A DNA stretch of 64,000 nt from a virus. This document shows, in pieces, positions 15,311 through 26,706 of the stretch (position 1 is its first letter; every line of letters begins with the position of its first letter). The notes below the pieces were generated by a model. The model was not told the DNA's origin. It worked only from the letters and a program-made list of their open reading frames with translations, and did no database searches. The stretch lies in the IMG/VR virus record IMGVR_UViG_3300025030_000004, positions 62,001-126,000 of that record; one strand, 5' to 3'. Position numbers and translations under genes: made by a program.

Positions 15311-16104
15311 TAGCTCGCCTCCCTAAATAAATCTATGGGAATTTTATATTTAAGAGATTCTGGTATCTCTTTTAATAAATAAAAGTAATATCCACCTGCT
15401 TGATTTAGTTGTTTTTTAAGACATTTACCAATAGTTGAACGATTTACTTTTAAATCACTAGCACAAATTACTTGGTTATTCCAGATACCTATGAATCCAC
15501 CATCTAAATCAAAAACAGCAAACTCCTTTAAAATTGTTCGCTGAATCATCGATTGTAACTTTTCGTCTGTAAATTCATCTTTAAATATTAATACTTTTCT
15601 TTTAACTGAGTTTTTCCCTTTAATCCCTAACAATACATTATTTACTGACGATATACATACCCCAATTTCTTCCGCAAACTTAGTCTGAGAAAAAGCACTC
15701 TTAATGAAATTGCATTCTAAATCAAACACCAGAAACTCTCTGCCTCCATGCATCATGGATAATCCATCTGCATTATCATTGGTTGTTTTATTGAATTGAC
15801 CACCTACAGTCATGTTATATCCATTAACACCATAGCAATTATAATAATCAATCCAATATAATTCTTTCTCATCGAGTTCTTCTTGATTTTCTGCTATATC
15901 AATTATTGCCCATTCAAATGCATCTTCACCATATTTACTAATTGCAAGATGGAAAGCATATTTACTTTCATTATTAGCTTGACTTATATGCTCTTTCTTT
16001 CTTCTATTTAATCCTCTAATTGTTTGCCCTATGTACCGTTTATCATTAACCGTATTTGTTGCACAATAAATAATTCCATATACATTACTTTTATTTACAT
16101 TCAA
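15310..16104 (-). CDS. GIY-YIG homing endonuclease
   Basis: The N-terminal nuclease domain shows YGIIYC (residues 9-14) and KRYIGQT (about 22-28), then conserved RRKKEH, FEWAIID and E-YWI segments, as in GIY-YIG enzymes. Two NUMOD1-type DNA-binding repeats follow (LVFDLECNFIKSAF.., FAVFDLDGGFIGIW..). It lies between two tail-fibre genes and its stop overlaps the next start. The start is a TTG with GAAGGGATG upstream. Confidence 0.85.
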   Translation of the reverse strand: MNVNKSNVYGIIYCATNTVNDKRYIGQTIRGLNRRKKEHISQANNESKYAFHLAISKYGEDAFEWAIIDIAENQEELDEKELYWIDYYNCYGVNGYNMTVGGQFNKTTNDNADGLSMMHGGREFLVFDLECNFIKSAFSQTKFAEEIGVCISSVNNVLLGIKGKNSVKRKVLIFKDEFTDEKLQSMIQRTILKEFAVFDLDGGFIGIWNNQVICASDLKVNRSTIGKCLKKQLNQAGGYYFYLLKEIPESLKYKIPIDLFREAS

Positions 16105-16135
16105 TACACATCACATCCCTTCAAAAATAAATTCA

Positions 16136-16161
16136 AAAAGAGTACATGAAAGTACTCTTTT
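16136..16161 (-). terminator. Rho-independent terminator before the endonuclease gene
   Basis: A perfect 10-bp stem AAAAGAGTAC/GTACTCTTTT with loop ATGAAA lies between the 2014-residue fibre gene and the endonuclease; T runs occur on both sides. Confidence 0.7.
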
Positions 16162-16190
16162 ATCCTAAAATTAATTTTAAATTGTTATTT

Positions 16191-19100
16191 TTAGTTTAGA
16201 TCAATCCAAATGTCGTTTGTAATTGGATTACTTGGAGCGACAGTCCCAACCGTAAAATCATGACCATTAATTTTTTCTGCATTGTCAACTATTCCATTTA
16301 GGTTCAGGTCATAAACTGATTTTGTCATATCTCCTGCCCCTAAGGCAGTTACAGTATTTTGCACAAAAGCAGTAGTGGCTAATTGTGTTGTATTTGTTCC
16401 CGTGGTTGCTGTTGGGGCGGTTGGAATACCAGTAAATACAGGAGAGCCTAAATCCGCTTTAAATGAATCATATGAATAAAGTCTTAACCTCCCTCCTTTA
16501 TACTCATATATGGGGTGATCGCCGATCAATCTCATTGTGGCATATGTGTCACCCATAAAACCTAAGAAAATATATACTTTCCCATTTTCTGAAGATGGTA
16601 GTGTCTGAGTTATCCATGCGGTAGAACCAGCTATCCCTGCCCCATCCAATACGAAATTACCATTGGCATTCATAGTGCCTACTAAATAAACTGGTCTATA
16701 TGCAGTAGCCCAGCCACTCGGATTATTAATCGTATAGTGAAAATTACTGTAATAATATTCGCTCCATAGATAGCCCCCTCCACCGTTGGCATTAGCGAGT
16801 AGATCTGTTGAAGTTCCGTGATATAGTATCGTGCCACCTAACTTAAATTCAGCAGATGATACAGTCTTGGTTGTAGCCGTAGTCCCTTCTAGTGTTAACG
16901 GATAGAACTTACCATCAATGCCCTCCATTACAAACTGATATCCATACATCGTTGTTCCAGCAGTAATGTTATTCTGCCAACGCATTTCATAGTCGGACGT
17001 TGAATCATAATCAGAACCCTCTGTCATGAAAGAGCCGCCATTAAGTGTTTCGGAATAAATTAACAAAAGTATAGAATTTGGTTGATAATGTGTGGTCAAT
17101 TTAGAATTTGAATACCTATAAATAGTTTTAGCACCTAATCCATTAATATCTAATGTAGTTGTTGTTGCTCCTGCAATTGGTACTTTATATAGAATAGCTA
17201 ATCCATCATAGTATGAAGTTATGACTGCTTCAGTAGCAAGCCAAGTTCCAGCTACAGTCCCAGTACCATTTATAAAATATGGCGTTACACCTACAGTTAT
17301 ATCTGCTCCAGTATGAGTATGAATAGAAGATGCTTTTCCGTCCAAAGTTGTTTGAAGATTATCAACATTTGAAATGACATGGTTATGGGAGTCATCTACT
17401 ACGGTTGCAGTTAAAGTGCCACTACCCAAATCGGTTAATGTTACACTACCAGTTAAATCCCCTCCAAGAGTAATTGTAGGATCTGGTTTGTTTGTTGCGT
17501 TATTAAAATCTAAGTAGTATGAACCCTCCTGATCATCTAGTTCGTCAGCGTTTAAGTTTGTTACTTTAGATGTTGATGTTATAGTTAGTGTATCGGTATA
17601 TGTATTTGACCAGTAATAAGAAGGATCTCCTAGAGTGTATAAACTATCTGTGTAAGGATATATATTTCCATAAACAGAAGAACCGCCTTTTGATATAAAT
17701 GTTTCTTTTAATCCCTCAGAACCATAATTTAATACTCCTATTTGTGCTATTCTAAATCCAGTTGCAGTTACCCAATCACTAAAAGTTAATCTTACTTTAT
17801 TAAATCCAGTTCCGTTGTTATGACTAAATGTTATGAAATATTCTCCTCTACCATTTCCTGTAACGGTAGCCTTATTTGTCCAATCTACTTCTCCGTTATT
17901 TGGGTTCATTACATCAACTGTAATGTTTCTTGATCTCCAAGCAGAAGCACCAAACGCAATGTATATAGTATTAGTCCATGTAAAAGTTTTGTGTAAAACT
18001 AATTCTATTGAAATTGAAGTGACACCTGTTGGATTGATTGCCCAATATGAAGGAGAACCATCAAACACATTGTTTAAATCAGTACTTTGTAATACACCAT
18101 CATAATATACTGATGCGCTACCGCCTCTTTTTAACAAAAATGCAATATCATTGTTTATGAATGGAATAATAGCTTTTCCATTTTCTGGGTGCGTGTCAAT
18201 ATATATTTGAGAATCAGTATATCCGCTACCAAAATACTCTGGATCAATATTTGTTACAGGAATAATAATATTTGATGAACCATCAAATGAAGTGGCAGTT
18301 CCAGTAGCACCACCACTCATAGCTATAGTTCTAGCGGTCGTTAATTTTGAAGCACTTAAAACATTTTTAGCTGAATCAGCAATATTGTCTGCTGATCCTA
18401 AACCAACTTGAGATTTAGTAACTGAGTGAGGATTTGATGAATTACTAGTATGAGAAGTTAATGTTGTTAGATTATCGGATATTTGTTTTTGTAATTTGCC
18501 TAAAGCACCAAGAATTGTATCAGTAGTAGTTATAATAGCATTTGTGGCTGTAGATAATCCTGTTAAAACCGTTGATAAAACTGTTGAAGCAAAATCTGAT
18601 ATTTTAGATGAAGTTGTTGTTCCTGTTAGATTACCAATATTTATATTTGACTCAACTACATCTAAAGTGGGATTTCCTGCAACTCCAGCAGGATTTGTTA
18701 TGCTTAATTTAGTAGAACCTACAGCTATATTTCTTTTTGTAAAAGTATCTGTTCCTGTTTCTACTACTAAACCTGTTGTAGTGTCTAACCCTGCAAGAGC
18801 AGTAAGGGTAGCATCACTTGTTTGTTTCCCGTTTAATTGAGTTTGAATAGCAGAAGTAACTCCACTAACATACCCTAATTCTGTTGAAGTTACTGCACTT
18901 GTAGCAACCTTACCGCTAGAATCTGAAACCAACGCTTTACTAATAGTTAAATTAGAAGAAGTTATTGAAGTTGCTCCACCTGTAATTGTATTTTGTTTGG
19001 ATGTATCAGAAGGATGAACGTGATCTGCCCTTGGAATATTACTAGAAGTCCCTACTGAAACATTTCCATCCATTTTCATATTAGTTGTGGATGTTTCAAA

Positions 19101-22100
19101 ATTTTGATTAAAAGCAGTTAGTTTTGTAATTGTAGGTTCAGCTCCAATAGAAGCAGGAGATATAGGGTCAGAACCTCCTATAGCATGTGTAGACGCATGA
19201 ATATAATCTATCACATTCATCACACTAATATAATCAACTAACACTTTATCATTTTCTTCAACTCCACCATCTAAAGTTATACTAGTGGTAGAAGTTTCAG
19301 TAAATGAAGTATTTGGTTGTCTAGTACCATTAATATACACTTGTACTCTATTAGTACCAATATTATATATACCCTGTGTAAGAGTAAATAAAGTTTGTCC
19401 TGCCGAAGCAGTAAACTCTTCAGAATGTTGAATCACAACATAATCACTACCAGTTATACCAGATAATAAATTTTGTTTTGTTATTTTTTTATATGCCAAA
19501 TTAGTAGAATCATAAATTAATATCTCATCAGTATTCACAGAAGATAATAATTCGGTTAAATTATAAAAATCATCATCAAGTGGTCTACTTACGAGAGATG
19601 TATAATTTTTTTCTGCTAAATTTGCAAGATTATGATTATGTGTAGTTGCAGATTTACTGTCTAATGCTGTCTGTAAACTATCAACATTACTAATTACATG
19701 ATTATGTGAATCATCTACAACTGCTACAGTAAGTGTTCCTGAACCTAAATCTGTAAGTGTAACACTACCTGTTGCATCTCCTGTAAGAGTAATAACTGGA
19801 TCTGGTTTGTTGGTAACATTAGTCCAATCTTGATAATATGAACCATGTTGTCCATCAAGTAAATCAGAGTCCAAACCTGATGTGGTACCGTCAACTGTTA
19901 ATAACTTTGTCAAAATTCCACTGGCAGAATCATTAATCCCGAAAGAGATATTTGAATACCATATAGTAGAACCTGCCACGTCTCTGTTGTTTAGAAATAA
20001 TAATTTTACGTATGCCGTAGCGGGGGTAAAATTATTATAATTGTCTGCATTAATCCCACCACTAACAACTCCACTAATAGTGTCGGTATAATTTGTCCAT
20101 ACTGAAGGAACAACAGAATTGACTGCGCCAATATAAATATAGGAAGATCCTGAACTACCATTACTAATCGGTGTACCTACAGGCTTAGTTACTCCACTCC
20201 AAGGCACTTTAAGAGTTATTGAATTAGTATCATAGTTAACTGCCCCATCACTCCATGTATCATACCCAGAGTAATTTCTGCTATAGGTTTCAGGTGGGTA
20301 TAAATAACCCCCTGCATTACTATAATCCCAAGTTATAAATGAGCGATTATGGGTACTTGATCCTTGAGCATTTTGCCAATTGGCAGCACTTGTTAAATAT
20401 AATACTGTGTCACCAGGTTTCAATTCTTGCGCTAACATAGTTAAAGTATTTGGGAAATACATGTAATGATAAGCGGATATAGGGTTTTTGTCCACGTCAG
20501 AACATGATATTCCTGTGTAATATTTAGCTCCAACACTGGGGTATGTTTTGGCGTAAACGCTTAGACTGTAAGACAACATTGGGTTTACGGGTATGAACTC
20601 ATCAGAATATCTTGTCGCATTGTAGGTACTATCCTTAAAAGAACCACCAGCCCCATATGCATCAGACTTGTCTAAAATAAAAGCGCTAAAATTAGTATTA
20701 TTGCCAAGTAAGGCCGTTCCGTTGGTTACTAAATTTTGCCCCCTCGATGCTACATAATCATAGATATCTGTTAATTGTTTCCCATCCAATAAATCGGAAT
20801 CTAACCCACTACCACTACCATCGACAGTTTTTATCTTAGTTAAAACATCGCTTGCGGTATAGGATGAAGAATCCAACTTGCCATTAATTGCCGTTTGTGT
20901 TGCTGTGCTGATTGGTTTATCAAGATCTGTTGTATTATCTACATTAGACAATCCAACCGCTGTTTTATCAAGCGCTTGCCAAGTTTTGTCTCCCCTCCAA
21001 TATTGAGAGGTTGTTCCTGCTGTAATTGTTGACTCTTTAGTAGAATCAGCAATCGTTACATTAGCCGTACCATCAAATGAAACTCCATTGATTGTTCTTG
21101 CTGTCGTTAATTTAGTAGCACTCAAGACACTTTTAGTAGAATCAGAAGTATTATCCGCTAAACTCAATCCTACTTGCGATTTAGTTACGCTATGGGGATT
21201 TGAACTATTAGAAGTATGATTAGTTAAAGTTGTTAGATTATCACTAATTTGTTTTTGCAATTTACCTAAAGCTGTCAAAACCGTATCGGTTGCTGTAATC
21301 ACAGCATTAGTGGTTGTCACCAATCCTGTTAAAATAGTTGCTCTAACTGTAGTGGCGAAATCTGAAATTGTAGAAGCTAACTGAGTGCCAGTGTGATTTG
21401 CTCTATCTCTATCAGTTGTGTGATAATGCCCAGAAACATCTCCGCTTAACGCACTTTGTTTGGCATTCCAAGTTGATTTCTCTGTATCGGTTACAAAACG
21501 ATTTGAGGCATCTTGGCTAATAATGGAGGGAGGATGATTGGCAGGGTGAATATACACAGTATCAGTAAATAAAGCCCCTACAGGTACGTTGGTCAAAACT
21601 TGACTATCGTCCACCTTCCCATCAAGTGCTGTTTGTAACCCATCTACATTTGATATAATGTGATTGTGAGAGTCATCATTTATAGATACATTACCGCTAA
21701 CATCTATTGTAATATCAGTGCCAGATTTAATACCTCCTAATACAATAGCCGTAGCAACAGGCAAGGAATAATTGTTAGCATTATCTTCAATTCCACTTAA
21801 TTTTGTTTGTTCGGCAGTTGTATATGAAGCAGTAGTATTGTCTAGGATTGTTTGATTTAAATGGGAATGTTTTTTAGCTACAGAATCATCAATATTGGCA
21901 GGAGTCGAAGTTGGTTTTCCTGTAATGTCAGACCAAGCAACTGATATCCCACTATTGCCATAAAAATCTTGAGTGGTATCTACGAATGCTTGAGAAAAAT
22001 CACCATTTGGTAGTTCAATATTTACGACTTCCCCGACAGTAGGGGATAGTCCTGCACGAACTTTTATATTAGAATATGTCTCGTCATTTAATACAATATC

Positions 22101-22235
22101 AACAGTACCATCAACATTTAATGTTTGTATAACTGCTTTTTTCTTTTTATTAAATTCAGCTTTATTTAATGCTGAATCAATCATTATAGACATTACATTA
22201 AACAAATCTTTAGCTTGTTTTATTTTATCTGACAA
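16191..22235 (-). CDS. Giant tail fibre / spike protein with internal repeats
   Basis: This 2014-residue protein has many fibre repeats: three copies of DSHNHxISNVDxLQTxLD, two of [13 protein letters not shown], two of the [14 protein letters not shown] block and two SDLLDGQ modules. Two carbohydrate-binding-like beta regions lie between. The C-terminus has [16 protein letters not shown], a typical collar-fibre repeat. Such proteins form long trimeric fibres for host recognition. The start is TTG 22235 with AGGAGG 9 nt upstream. Confidence 0.8.
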   Translation of the reverse strand: MSDKIKQAKDLFNVMSIMIDSALNKAEFNKKKKAVIQTLNVDGTVDIVLNDETYSNIKVRAGLSPTVGEVVNIELPNGDFSQAFVDTTQDFYGNSGISVAWSDITGKPTSTPANIDDSVAKKHSHLNQTILDNTTASYTTAEQTKLSGIEDNANNYSLPVATAIVLGGIKSGTDITIDVSGNVSINDDSHNHIISNVDGLQTALDGKVDDSQVLTNVPVGALFTDTVYIHPANHPPSIISQDASNRFVTDTEKSTWNAKQSALSGDVSGHYHTTDRDRANHTGTQLASTISDFATTVRATILTGLVTTTNAVITATDTVLTALGKLQKQISDNLTTLTNHTSNSSNPHSVTKSQVGLSLADNTSDSTKSVLSATKLTTARTINGVSFDGTANVTIADSTKESTITAGTTSQYWRGDKTWQALDKTAVGLSNVDNTTDLDKPISTATQTAINGKLDSSSYTASDVLTKIKTVDGSGSGLDSDLLDGKQLTDIYDYVASRGQNLVTNGTALLGNNTNFSAFILDKSDAYGAGGSFKDSTYNATRYSDEFIPVNPMLSYSLSVYAKTYPSVGAKYYTGISCSDVDKNPISAYHYMYFPNTLTMLAQELKPGDTVLYLTSAANWQNAQGSSTHNRSFITWDYSNAGGYLYPPETYSRNYSGYDTWSDGAVNYDTNSITLKVPWSGVTKPVGTPISNGSSGSSYIYIGAVNSVVPSVWTNYTDTISGVVSGGINADNYNNFTPATAYVKLLFLNNRDVAGSTIWYSNISFGINDSASGILTKLLTVDGTTSGLDSDLLDGQHGSYYQDWTNVTNKPDPVITLTGDATGSVTLTDLGSGTLTVAVVDDSHNHVISNVDSLQTALDSKSATTHNHNLANLAEKNYTSLVSRPLDDDFYNLTELLSSVNTDEILIYDSTNLAYKKITKQNLLSGITGSDYVVIQHSEEFTASAGQTLFTLTQGIYNIGTNRVQVYINGTRQPNTSFTETSTTSITLDGGVEENDKVLVDYISVMNVIDYIHASTHAIGGSDPISPASIGAEPTITKLTAFNQNFETSTTNMKMDGNVSVGTSSNIPRADHVHPSDTSKQNTITGGATSITSSNLTISKALVSDSSGKVATSAVTSTELGYVSGVTSAIQTQLNGKQTSDATLTALAGLDTTTGLVVETGTDTFTKRNIAVGSTKLSITNPAGVAGNPTLDVVESNINIGNLTGTTTSSKISDFASTVLSTVLTGLSTATNAIITTTDTILGALGKLQKQISDNLTTLTSHTSNSSNPHSVTKSQVGLGSADNIADSAKNVLSASKLTTARTIAMSGGATGTATSFDGSSNIIIPVTNIDPEYFGSGYTDSQIYIDTHPENGKAIIPFINNDIAFLLKRGGSASVYYDGVLQSTDLNNVFDGSPSYWAINPTGVTSISIELVLHKTFTWTNTIYIAFGASAWRSRNITVDVMNPNNGEVDWTNKATVTGNGRGEYFITFSHNNGTGFNKVRLTFSDWVTATGFRIAQIGVLNYGSEGLKETFISKGGSSVYGNIYPYTDSLYTLGDPSYYWSNTYTDTLTITSTSKVTNLNADELDDQEGSYYLDFNNATNKPDPTITLGGDLTGSVTLTDLGSGTLTATVVDDSHNHVISNVDNLQTTLDGKASSIHTHTGADITVGVTPYFINGTGTVAGTWLATEAVITSYYDGLAILYKVPIAGATTTTLDINGLGAKTIYRYSNSKLTTHYQPNSILLLIYSETLNGGSFMTEGSDYDSTSDYEMRWQNNITAGTTMYGYQFVMEGIDGKFYPLTLEGTTATTKTVSSAEFKLGGTILYHGTSTDLLANANGGGGYLWSEYYYSNFHYTINNPSGWATAYRPVYLVGTMNANGNFVLDGAGIAGSTAWITQTLPSSENGKVYIFLGFMGDTYATMRLIGDHPIYEYKGGRLRLYSYDSFKADLGSPVFTGIPTAPTATTGTNTTQLATTAFVQNTVTALGAGDMTKSVYDLNLNGIVDNAEKINGHDFTVGTVAPSNPITNDIWIDLN
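17334..19850. repeat. Internal direct repeats of the fibre gene
   Basis: Imperfect direct repeats of about 190 bp occupy about 17334-17530 and 19654-19850, each coding for the [16 protein letters not shown] and NKPDP modules. They show module duplication inside the fibre gene. Confidence 0.65.
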
Positions 22236-22253
22236 TCATTTTCACCTCCTAAC

Positions 22254-23381
22254 TCAATTAATATCCCTAACTTTCCATAATCCTAAAGTCATTTTAGAAT
22301 CAAATGATAAATTATAAGATATTGATTGTATTAAATAATTACCAGAAACACCATTATTAACGTCAGTTACTTGAATTACATCATTCAAATTAGTAGAAAA
22401 GTTGGGGATCAAATTAAGCGAAACTTTTTCCTGTGCTTTAATGGCTTTGAGTAACTCATAATCACTTCTTGCTTGACACAATTCATTACTATAAAGTTCA
22501 TCTAGTTCAAAAATCTTTGGTCTTTCTCTAATCTCGTCTATACTAAATTTACTCCCTGTAGAATCTTGAGAAGTAGCCTTATATTGGAGTCCTGTAGTTT
22601 CATCATAAGCACCATAGACAACTATACTATTGCGAATATCATTCCATTTAACTTCTCTACTCGATTGAAGATATAATGCTGAAATTGTTGAATATTCGTA
22701 ACTAGTTGGCGAAGAATCGATATCTTCAATAGTTATTACCTTTTTAAATCTTAATGTGCCATTATTATCATAGAAAACTTGATAATTCCCCGCCATAGTG
22801 CATAGTTCTATGAGTATGCTGGATATTGTATCGTTTATATTTTTAGTCAAAGTATAAGGTGTAAGAGTAGTGCATTCATCTACTATGTAATTTGTTTCCC
22901 CAATAATATCTACGATTATAGATTTTACAGCTATGTCTATTTGAGTACCAACGGGTATAATATATTGATTTTTTAAAGTTCCTGATATTGTACCATCAAT
23001 CAACACATATTTATCAAGAAGTTCAAACGTTACTTCCTTCTGAGATGGGGCAGATAATAAAGAAGGATTACCTAATACGTATACTCCTTGGTTATATAAT
23101 AATTTTTGGTTATTACTATATTTATAACCACATTTTAATCTGACTTTATTATTTATCTGCATCTTATTACTTTCAAAGGGTAAATACTGTTTATTCAAAT
23201 TAGATAATGTTAAATTTACACTTCTTTTATTGTTATTGCTATCATCAAAATTGACACTACCATTTATAACGTCAATATTTACATTATCTATTACGTTTTC
23301 ATCTTGTGTTAACCAGTCAATTTCGTAGATAAAGTTTTTAATATTTGAATTAATAATATCTTGTTCAGACTGCGGAATCAT
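22254..23381 (-). CDS. Baseplate / tail-hub protein
   Basis: The 375-residue protein is beta-rich, with a YEIDWLTQDENV N-terminus and the pattern seen in XkdQ/gpD-like and DUF5048 baseplate proteins (SVNLTLSNLN, VRLKCGYK, GNYQVFYDNNGTLRFKK, then a VIQVTDVNNGVSGNYLIQSI end). It lies between the fibre and other baseplate genes and is probably the hub or its adaptor. Confidence 0.6.
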   Translation of the reverse strand: MIPQSEQDIINSNIKNFIYEIDWLTQDENVIDNVNIDVINGSVNFDDSNNNKRSVNLTLSNLNKQYLPFESNKMQINNKVRLKCGYKYSNNQKLLYNQGVYVLGNPSLLSAPSQKEVTFELLDKYVLIDGTISGTLKNQYIIPVGTQIDIAVKSIIVDIIGETNYIVDECTTLTPYTLTKNINDTISSILIELCTMAGNYQVFYDNNGTLRFKKVITIEDIDSSPTSYEYSTISALYLQSSREVKWNDIRNSIVVYGAYDETTGLQYKATSQDSTGSKFSIDEIRERPKIFELDELYSNELCQARSDYELLKAIKAQEKVSLNLIPNFSTNLNDVIQVTDVNNGVSGNYLIQSISYNLSFDSKMTLGLWKVRDIN

Positions 23382-23396
23382 TTAATTCACCACCAA

Positions 23397-24161
23397 TCAA
23401 TCCACATACTTGTTAATTTCATTCCAATCGAAGCTGTATGAAGAAATATCTTCAACTAACTGTGTGTATATATTTCTTTTTGAACTATGGGTATCAACTA
23501 ACCACACATCCCCATTAGGATTTCTTAGAGTCTTCTGTTTTTGATTATTAATAAAACTTTCAAAATTATCCCTATAATTTTTACTTGTATTTAATGAAGT
23601 ATCCATTAACATCGTAGTGATAGATCCGCTTTGATATTTTTGATTACCGTAAGACACAATTGGGTATTGATTAAAGGTATCATAGGAATACCTTTGAATG
23701 TTAGTGTTAATATCTGATACTTCAAGATTTAAAAATAAGGGATATATATCTGTATCGTCAGAAATCCACCAATAATCTAATTCACAAGTTATAGTTGTTG
23801 TAAAGGCGTTGCCCTCTATATCCCCTGACATTGGACTAACTTCGTACTCATAAATTACTTGTGATTTCCCTGTATAATCTAAATAATTTAAATCTTGTGT
23901 TGAAGTATTTATTACAGTTGCCAAATCTTTTTTGTTTAAAGTCGTAATGTCTCTGCGTCTAATTTTCCAACCTGTGATTGAGAGTCCTCCAAGTGAAATA
24001 TTTCCACCTTCGAGATTATTCATGAATTTAGCAAGTAATAAAGTATTTATATCCCAGTTTGATTTTGCAGAAGATAAATCAATTGTAGTGACATTTTTTG
24101 ATACCAATATTTCATCGGCAATACAGTTTTTAAGTTGAATTAAATTCAGGTTGCTTATCAT
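23397..24161 (-). CDS. Baseplate / distal-tail protein
   Basis: The 254-residue protein is beta-rich with a final segment (GDVWLVDTHSSKRNIYTQ) like that of distal-tail-type domains. Its start overlaps the end of the preceding gene by 4 bp. Family not firmly recognised; the call rests mostly on gene order. Confidence 0.5.
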   Translation of the reverse strand: MISNLNLIQLKNCIADEILVSKNVTTIDLSSAKSNWDINTLLLAKFMNNLEGGNISLGGLSITGWKIRRRDITTLNKKDLATVINTSTQDLNYLDYTGKSQVIYEYEVSPMSGDIEGNAFTTTITCELDYWWISDDTDIYPLFLNLEVSDINTNIQRYSYDTFNQYPIVSYGNQKYQSGSITTMLMDTSLNTSKNYRDNFESFINNQKQKTLRNPNGDVWLVDTHSSKRNIYTQLVEDISSYSFDWNEINKYVD

Positions 24162-25420
24162 ACTATAACCTCCGCATGGAGACTTAATATATTACCAATT
24201 TGTTGTAAATACAAATAATAACTAGATCCATTTACTGAAACGTTATCTATTTCTATACCATTTTCAAACAAGTGAAATGCACCATTATAATATCTAAGTA
24301 AAATTATATCACTATTACTATTTGACATTTTTAATATTTCACTTGTATCATTTGAACTATTGCTTCCAGTATCAATCCATAATTTATCTGTAGTTGGAGC
24401 TACAATATCTAATATGGGAGTTAATACTCTTGGCACAATGGTTTGATCATCTATCCATAAGTAATTTGTAGCAGGAGTAATATTACCTGCTGATATATTT
24501 AATGACAATTCTGTTGTTTGAGCAGAATTATCAAGCCATATAATAGATGTGTCAGTTAATGGTACATTATAGGACGTGATAGAAGTAGTTTGATTGATTG
24601 TGTATACATTATTATTAACACTTTCTAACCAAAGTTTTAATGTGAAATCATTTTCTATATTAAAATCACTATCAAACCAGACTCTACCATTTGTAGTATC
24701 AATCTTTTCACCATTGATGTATGAAGTATTTTCTGAATTACCGATGATTTGAACAACATTCCATTGTAAATTGATAGCTCCTTGGTCTGATATGTTTGAT
24801 GATTGAAGATCAAGTACGGATTCGGGAACGGTATATTGGATGTTGAATTTTATTTTATTCGTACTTGCCAAAATATCATCCTGTGACTTCACTTGGCACT
24901 CTATATAATAAAAATTATTATTAAAACCAGAAAATTGATATTCTATAATAGAATTAAACGTTTCTGATGTAGTTGTGATAATGGCATTGTTACTGTCATA
25001 CATTATCATTTGCCATGATTTAATTGCTACTGATTCTAATTGGCTATATTGTGCCGTAAAAAGATATTGTGAATTGTAAATAATGTCGTTTTCTATTACG
25101 TTTGTAAAAGAAATTGAGGGAGTGGAAGAACATTTAAAAAGTATCCAATTCGAAGTAGCTGATGCGTCAACTTGATTAAATGTTTGGATCTGATATTTAT
25201 AAATAGTTCCATCAATTAATGTGTTACCAGAAATAACATGAAAAGTATTAAAAGATACTACTACATTTGTATCATAAACTAAAACATTAGTCGTATTGTT
25301 ATATATTTGAATTCTATATTTATATTGTCTATCTCCTGAGTTAATCCAACTTATTGTTATTGGAAAAGTAGCATCTAAACTAATATTATTAGGAGAGATA
25401 CCACTGGGCTTCATAATCAT
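24158..25420 (-). CDS. Fibronectin/Ig-like tail protein
   Basis: The 420-residue protein contains successive beta-sandwich modules; the first (SPNNISLDATFPITISWI, YKYRIQIYNNTTN, YKYQIQTFN) fits a fibronectin type III fold. The C-terminal 80 residues (LWIDTGSNSSND, LRYYNGAFHLFENG) look like a small lectin-like module. The start overlaps the stop of the endonuclease upstream. It is likely a baseplate decoration or adhesion protein. Confidence 0.55.
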   Translation of the reverse strand: MIMKPSGISPNNISLDATFPITISWINSGDRQYKYRIQIYNNTTNVLVYDTNVVVSFNTFHVISGNTLIDGTIYKYQIQTFNQVDASATSNWILFKCSSTPSISFTNVIENDIIYNSQYLFTAQYSQLESVAIKSWQMIMYDSNNAIITTTSETFNSIIEYQFSGFNNNFYYIECQVKSQDDILASTNKIKFNIQYTVPESVLDLQSSNISDQGAINLQWNVVQIIGNSENTSYINGEKIDTTNGRVWFDSDFNIENDFTLKLWLESVNNNVYTINQTTSITSYNVPLTDTSIIWLDNSAQTTELSLNISAGNITPATNYLWIDDQTIVPRVLTPILDIVAPTTDKLWIDTGSNSSNDTSEILKMSNSNSDIILLRYYNGAFHLFENGIEIDNVSVNGSSYYLYLQQIGNILSLHAEVIV

Positions 25421-26568
25421 TTATATCCCTCCTTAGACAAAATTAAATTCTTATTTAAAAGATAACTTTCTAAAATATTTTCAATCTTATCAAAATCACA
25501 ATACCATATTTCTAAAAAATTATATTTGTTTAATAAAGTATATTCTTTTTTGCGTCTATCATGTTCAACTTGTTTTTCAAAATCTTTTTTTGACTTATGA
25601 AGACCTTTTTTATATTTCTCGTGTTGAACCCCTTGATACTCAATTAATAGACTATGTTCTGGTAAATAAAAATCATAAGAAAGTAATCCACTACCCAATC
25701 CTAATAACCCTTTAAATTCTTTTTGCGGTTCATAACAAATACTATTATTAACCAACCATTCTTTAATTCTCTTTTCGCCTTTTGACTTATTGCATTCTGG
25801 ACAACCACGACCAGAACTTCTGCTTTTTATTGTGGAATCCCATTCGTGTTCACATTCAAAACATTTCCACCAAACTTTTCGTCTATCATATTTAACTACA
25901 TTAAATGGAGTTAAATCTCCGTTTAAACTTGGATGCCATTCTTTTGCTAATTCTGGATTCTTTGTTGCCAAACAATTAGATATCCCAATTTGTCTACTAT
26001 CACATGCTCCACAACCCATTCCTTCTATGATTCTATTCCAAGTAGCTTTAAAAGTCTCTCCACATTTAGGTTTTAAACACCTCCATTCTAATTTTTTCAT
26101 AGAAGTTTCATATTTATCACTAATTAACTCAAATGGTTTACTATTCAATTCACACCAGAGTTTGATATTTTGAATTGAAAAATCATTTGATGGATATGCT
26201 ATTGGAAAACTTCCATGTTTTCGATTGTCACTCAACATTGTCCAACTCATTGAAAATAAATACCCAAGTTTATCTTTTAAAACTAACCTTGAACAACTAT
26301 TTGTATATACATTTGACAATAATTCTAAATTTATATTATTTACTATTAGATAAAGATTAATGTTTTGTATTGTATATGGATTCGAACAATGAATATATGA
26401 AGGTGGATATCCTTGATTTAAACTATCTAAACTCACTTTATAATAATACCCTATTTTATCTGATATGGTTATTGGTGTTCTTATATTATTATATTTAGTA
26501 TCAATTAAATTATATCCTAAGTCTTCAATAATCTCTTTAACTTCTTCATATTTATATTTTTTACCCAT
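25417..26568 (-). CDS. Vsr-like homing endonuclease with zinc-ribbon (DUF4379-type) modules
   Basis: The 383-residue protein has two N-terminal repeats of about 70 residues (LGYNLIDTKYNNI.., then NLELLSNVYTNSC..), zinc ribbons (CLKPKCGETF, CGAC, CFECEHEW, CPEC) and a Vsr-like nuclease (LSYDFYLPEHSLLIEYQGVQ then EHDRRKKEYTLL and FLEIWYCDFD). It is a close paralog of the gene at 40986-41942. ATG 26568 has AAAGGAGG upstream. It lies between tape measure and baseplate genes. Confidence 0.8.
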   Translation of the reverse strand: MGKKYKYEEVKEIIEDLGYNLIDTKYNNIRTPITISDKIGYYYKVSLDSLNQGYPPSYIHCSNPYTIQNINLYLIVNNINLELLSNVYTNSCSRLVLKDKLGYLFSMSWTMLSDNRKHGSFPIAYPSNDFSIQNIKLWCELNSKPFELISDKYETSMKKLEWRCLKPKCGETFKATWNRIIEGMGCGACDSRQIGISNCLATKNPELAKEWHPSLNGDLTPFNVVKYDRRKVWWKCFECEHEWDSTIKSRSSGRGCPECNKSKGEKRIKEWLVNNSICYEPQKEFKGLLGLGSGLLSYDFYLPEHSLLIEYQGVQHEKYKKGLHKSKKDFEKQVEHDRRKKEYTLLNKYNFLEIWYCDFDKIENILESYLLNKNLILSKEGYK

Positions 26569-26615
26569 TTTATCCTCCTTTATAATATCCTCATAAAAAA
26601 TAAACAAAACAAAAA

Positions 26616-26671
26616 GCAGGGAAGAGGAGGATTCTCTTATCGGTGAGTTAATTACTCTCACCTATCCCTAC
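26616..26671 (-). ncRNA. Branched three-way-junction hairpin before endonuclease gene
   Basis: On the minus strand an outer stem GTAGGGA/TCCCTGC (one G-U) encloses GGTGAG/CTCACC and AAGAG/CTCTT hairpins and is followed by TTTTTGTTTTG. It lies between the tape-measure stop and the endonuclease start, like the element at 7162-7232. Confidence 0.55.
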
Positions 26672-26706
26672 AAAATTTTAAAAATTATTTAATTAATTAT
26701 TATTTT

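Noticed and set aside
16165-16190. Extra copy of the operator motif (TTATTTTTAGTTTA)
   Set aside because: It matches only partly, lies at a stop codon with no promoter and is likely chance in AT-rich DNA.
17334-19850. Fibre-gene repeats as a diversity-generating target
   Set aside because: No reverse transcriptase gene or template repeat is in the window and the repeats differ by ordinary drift.
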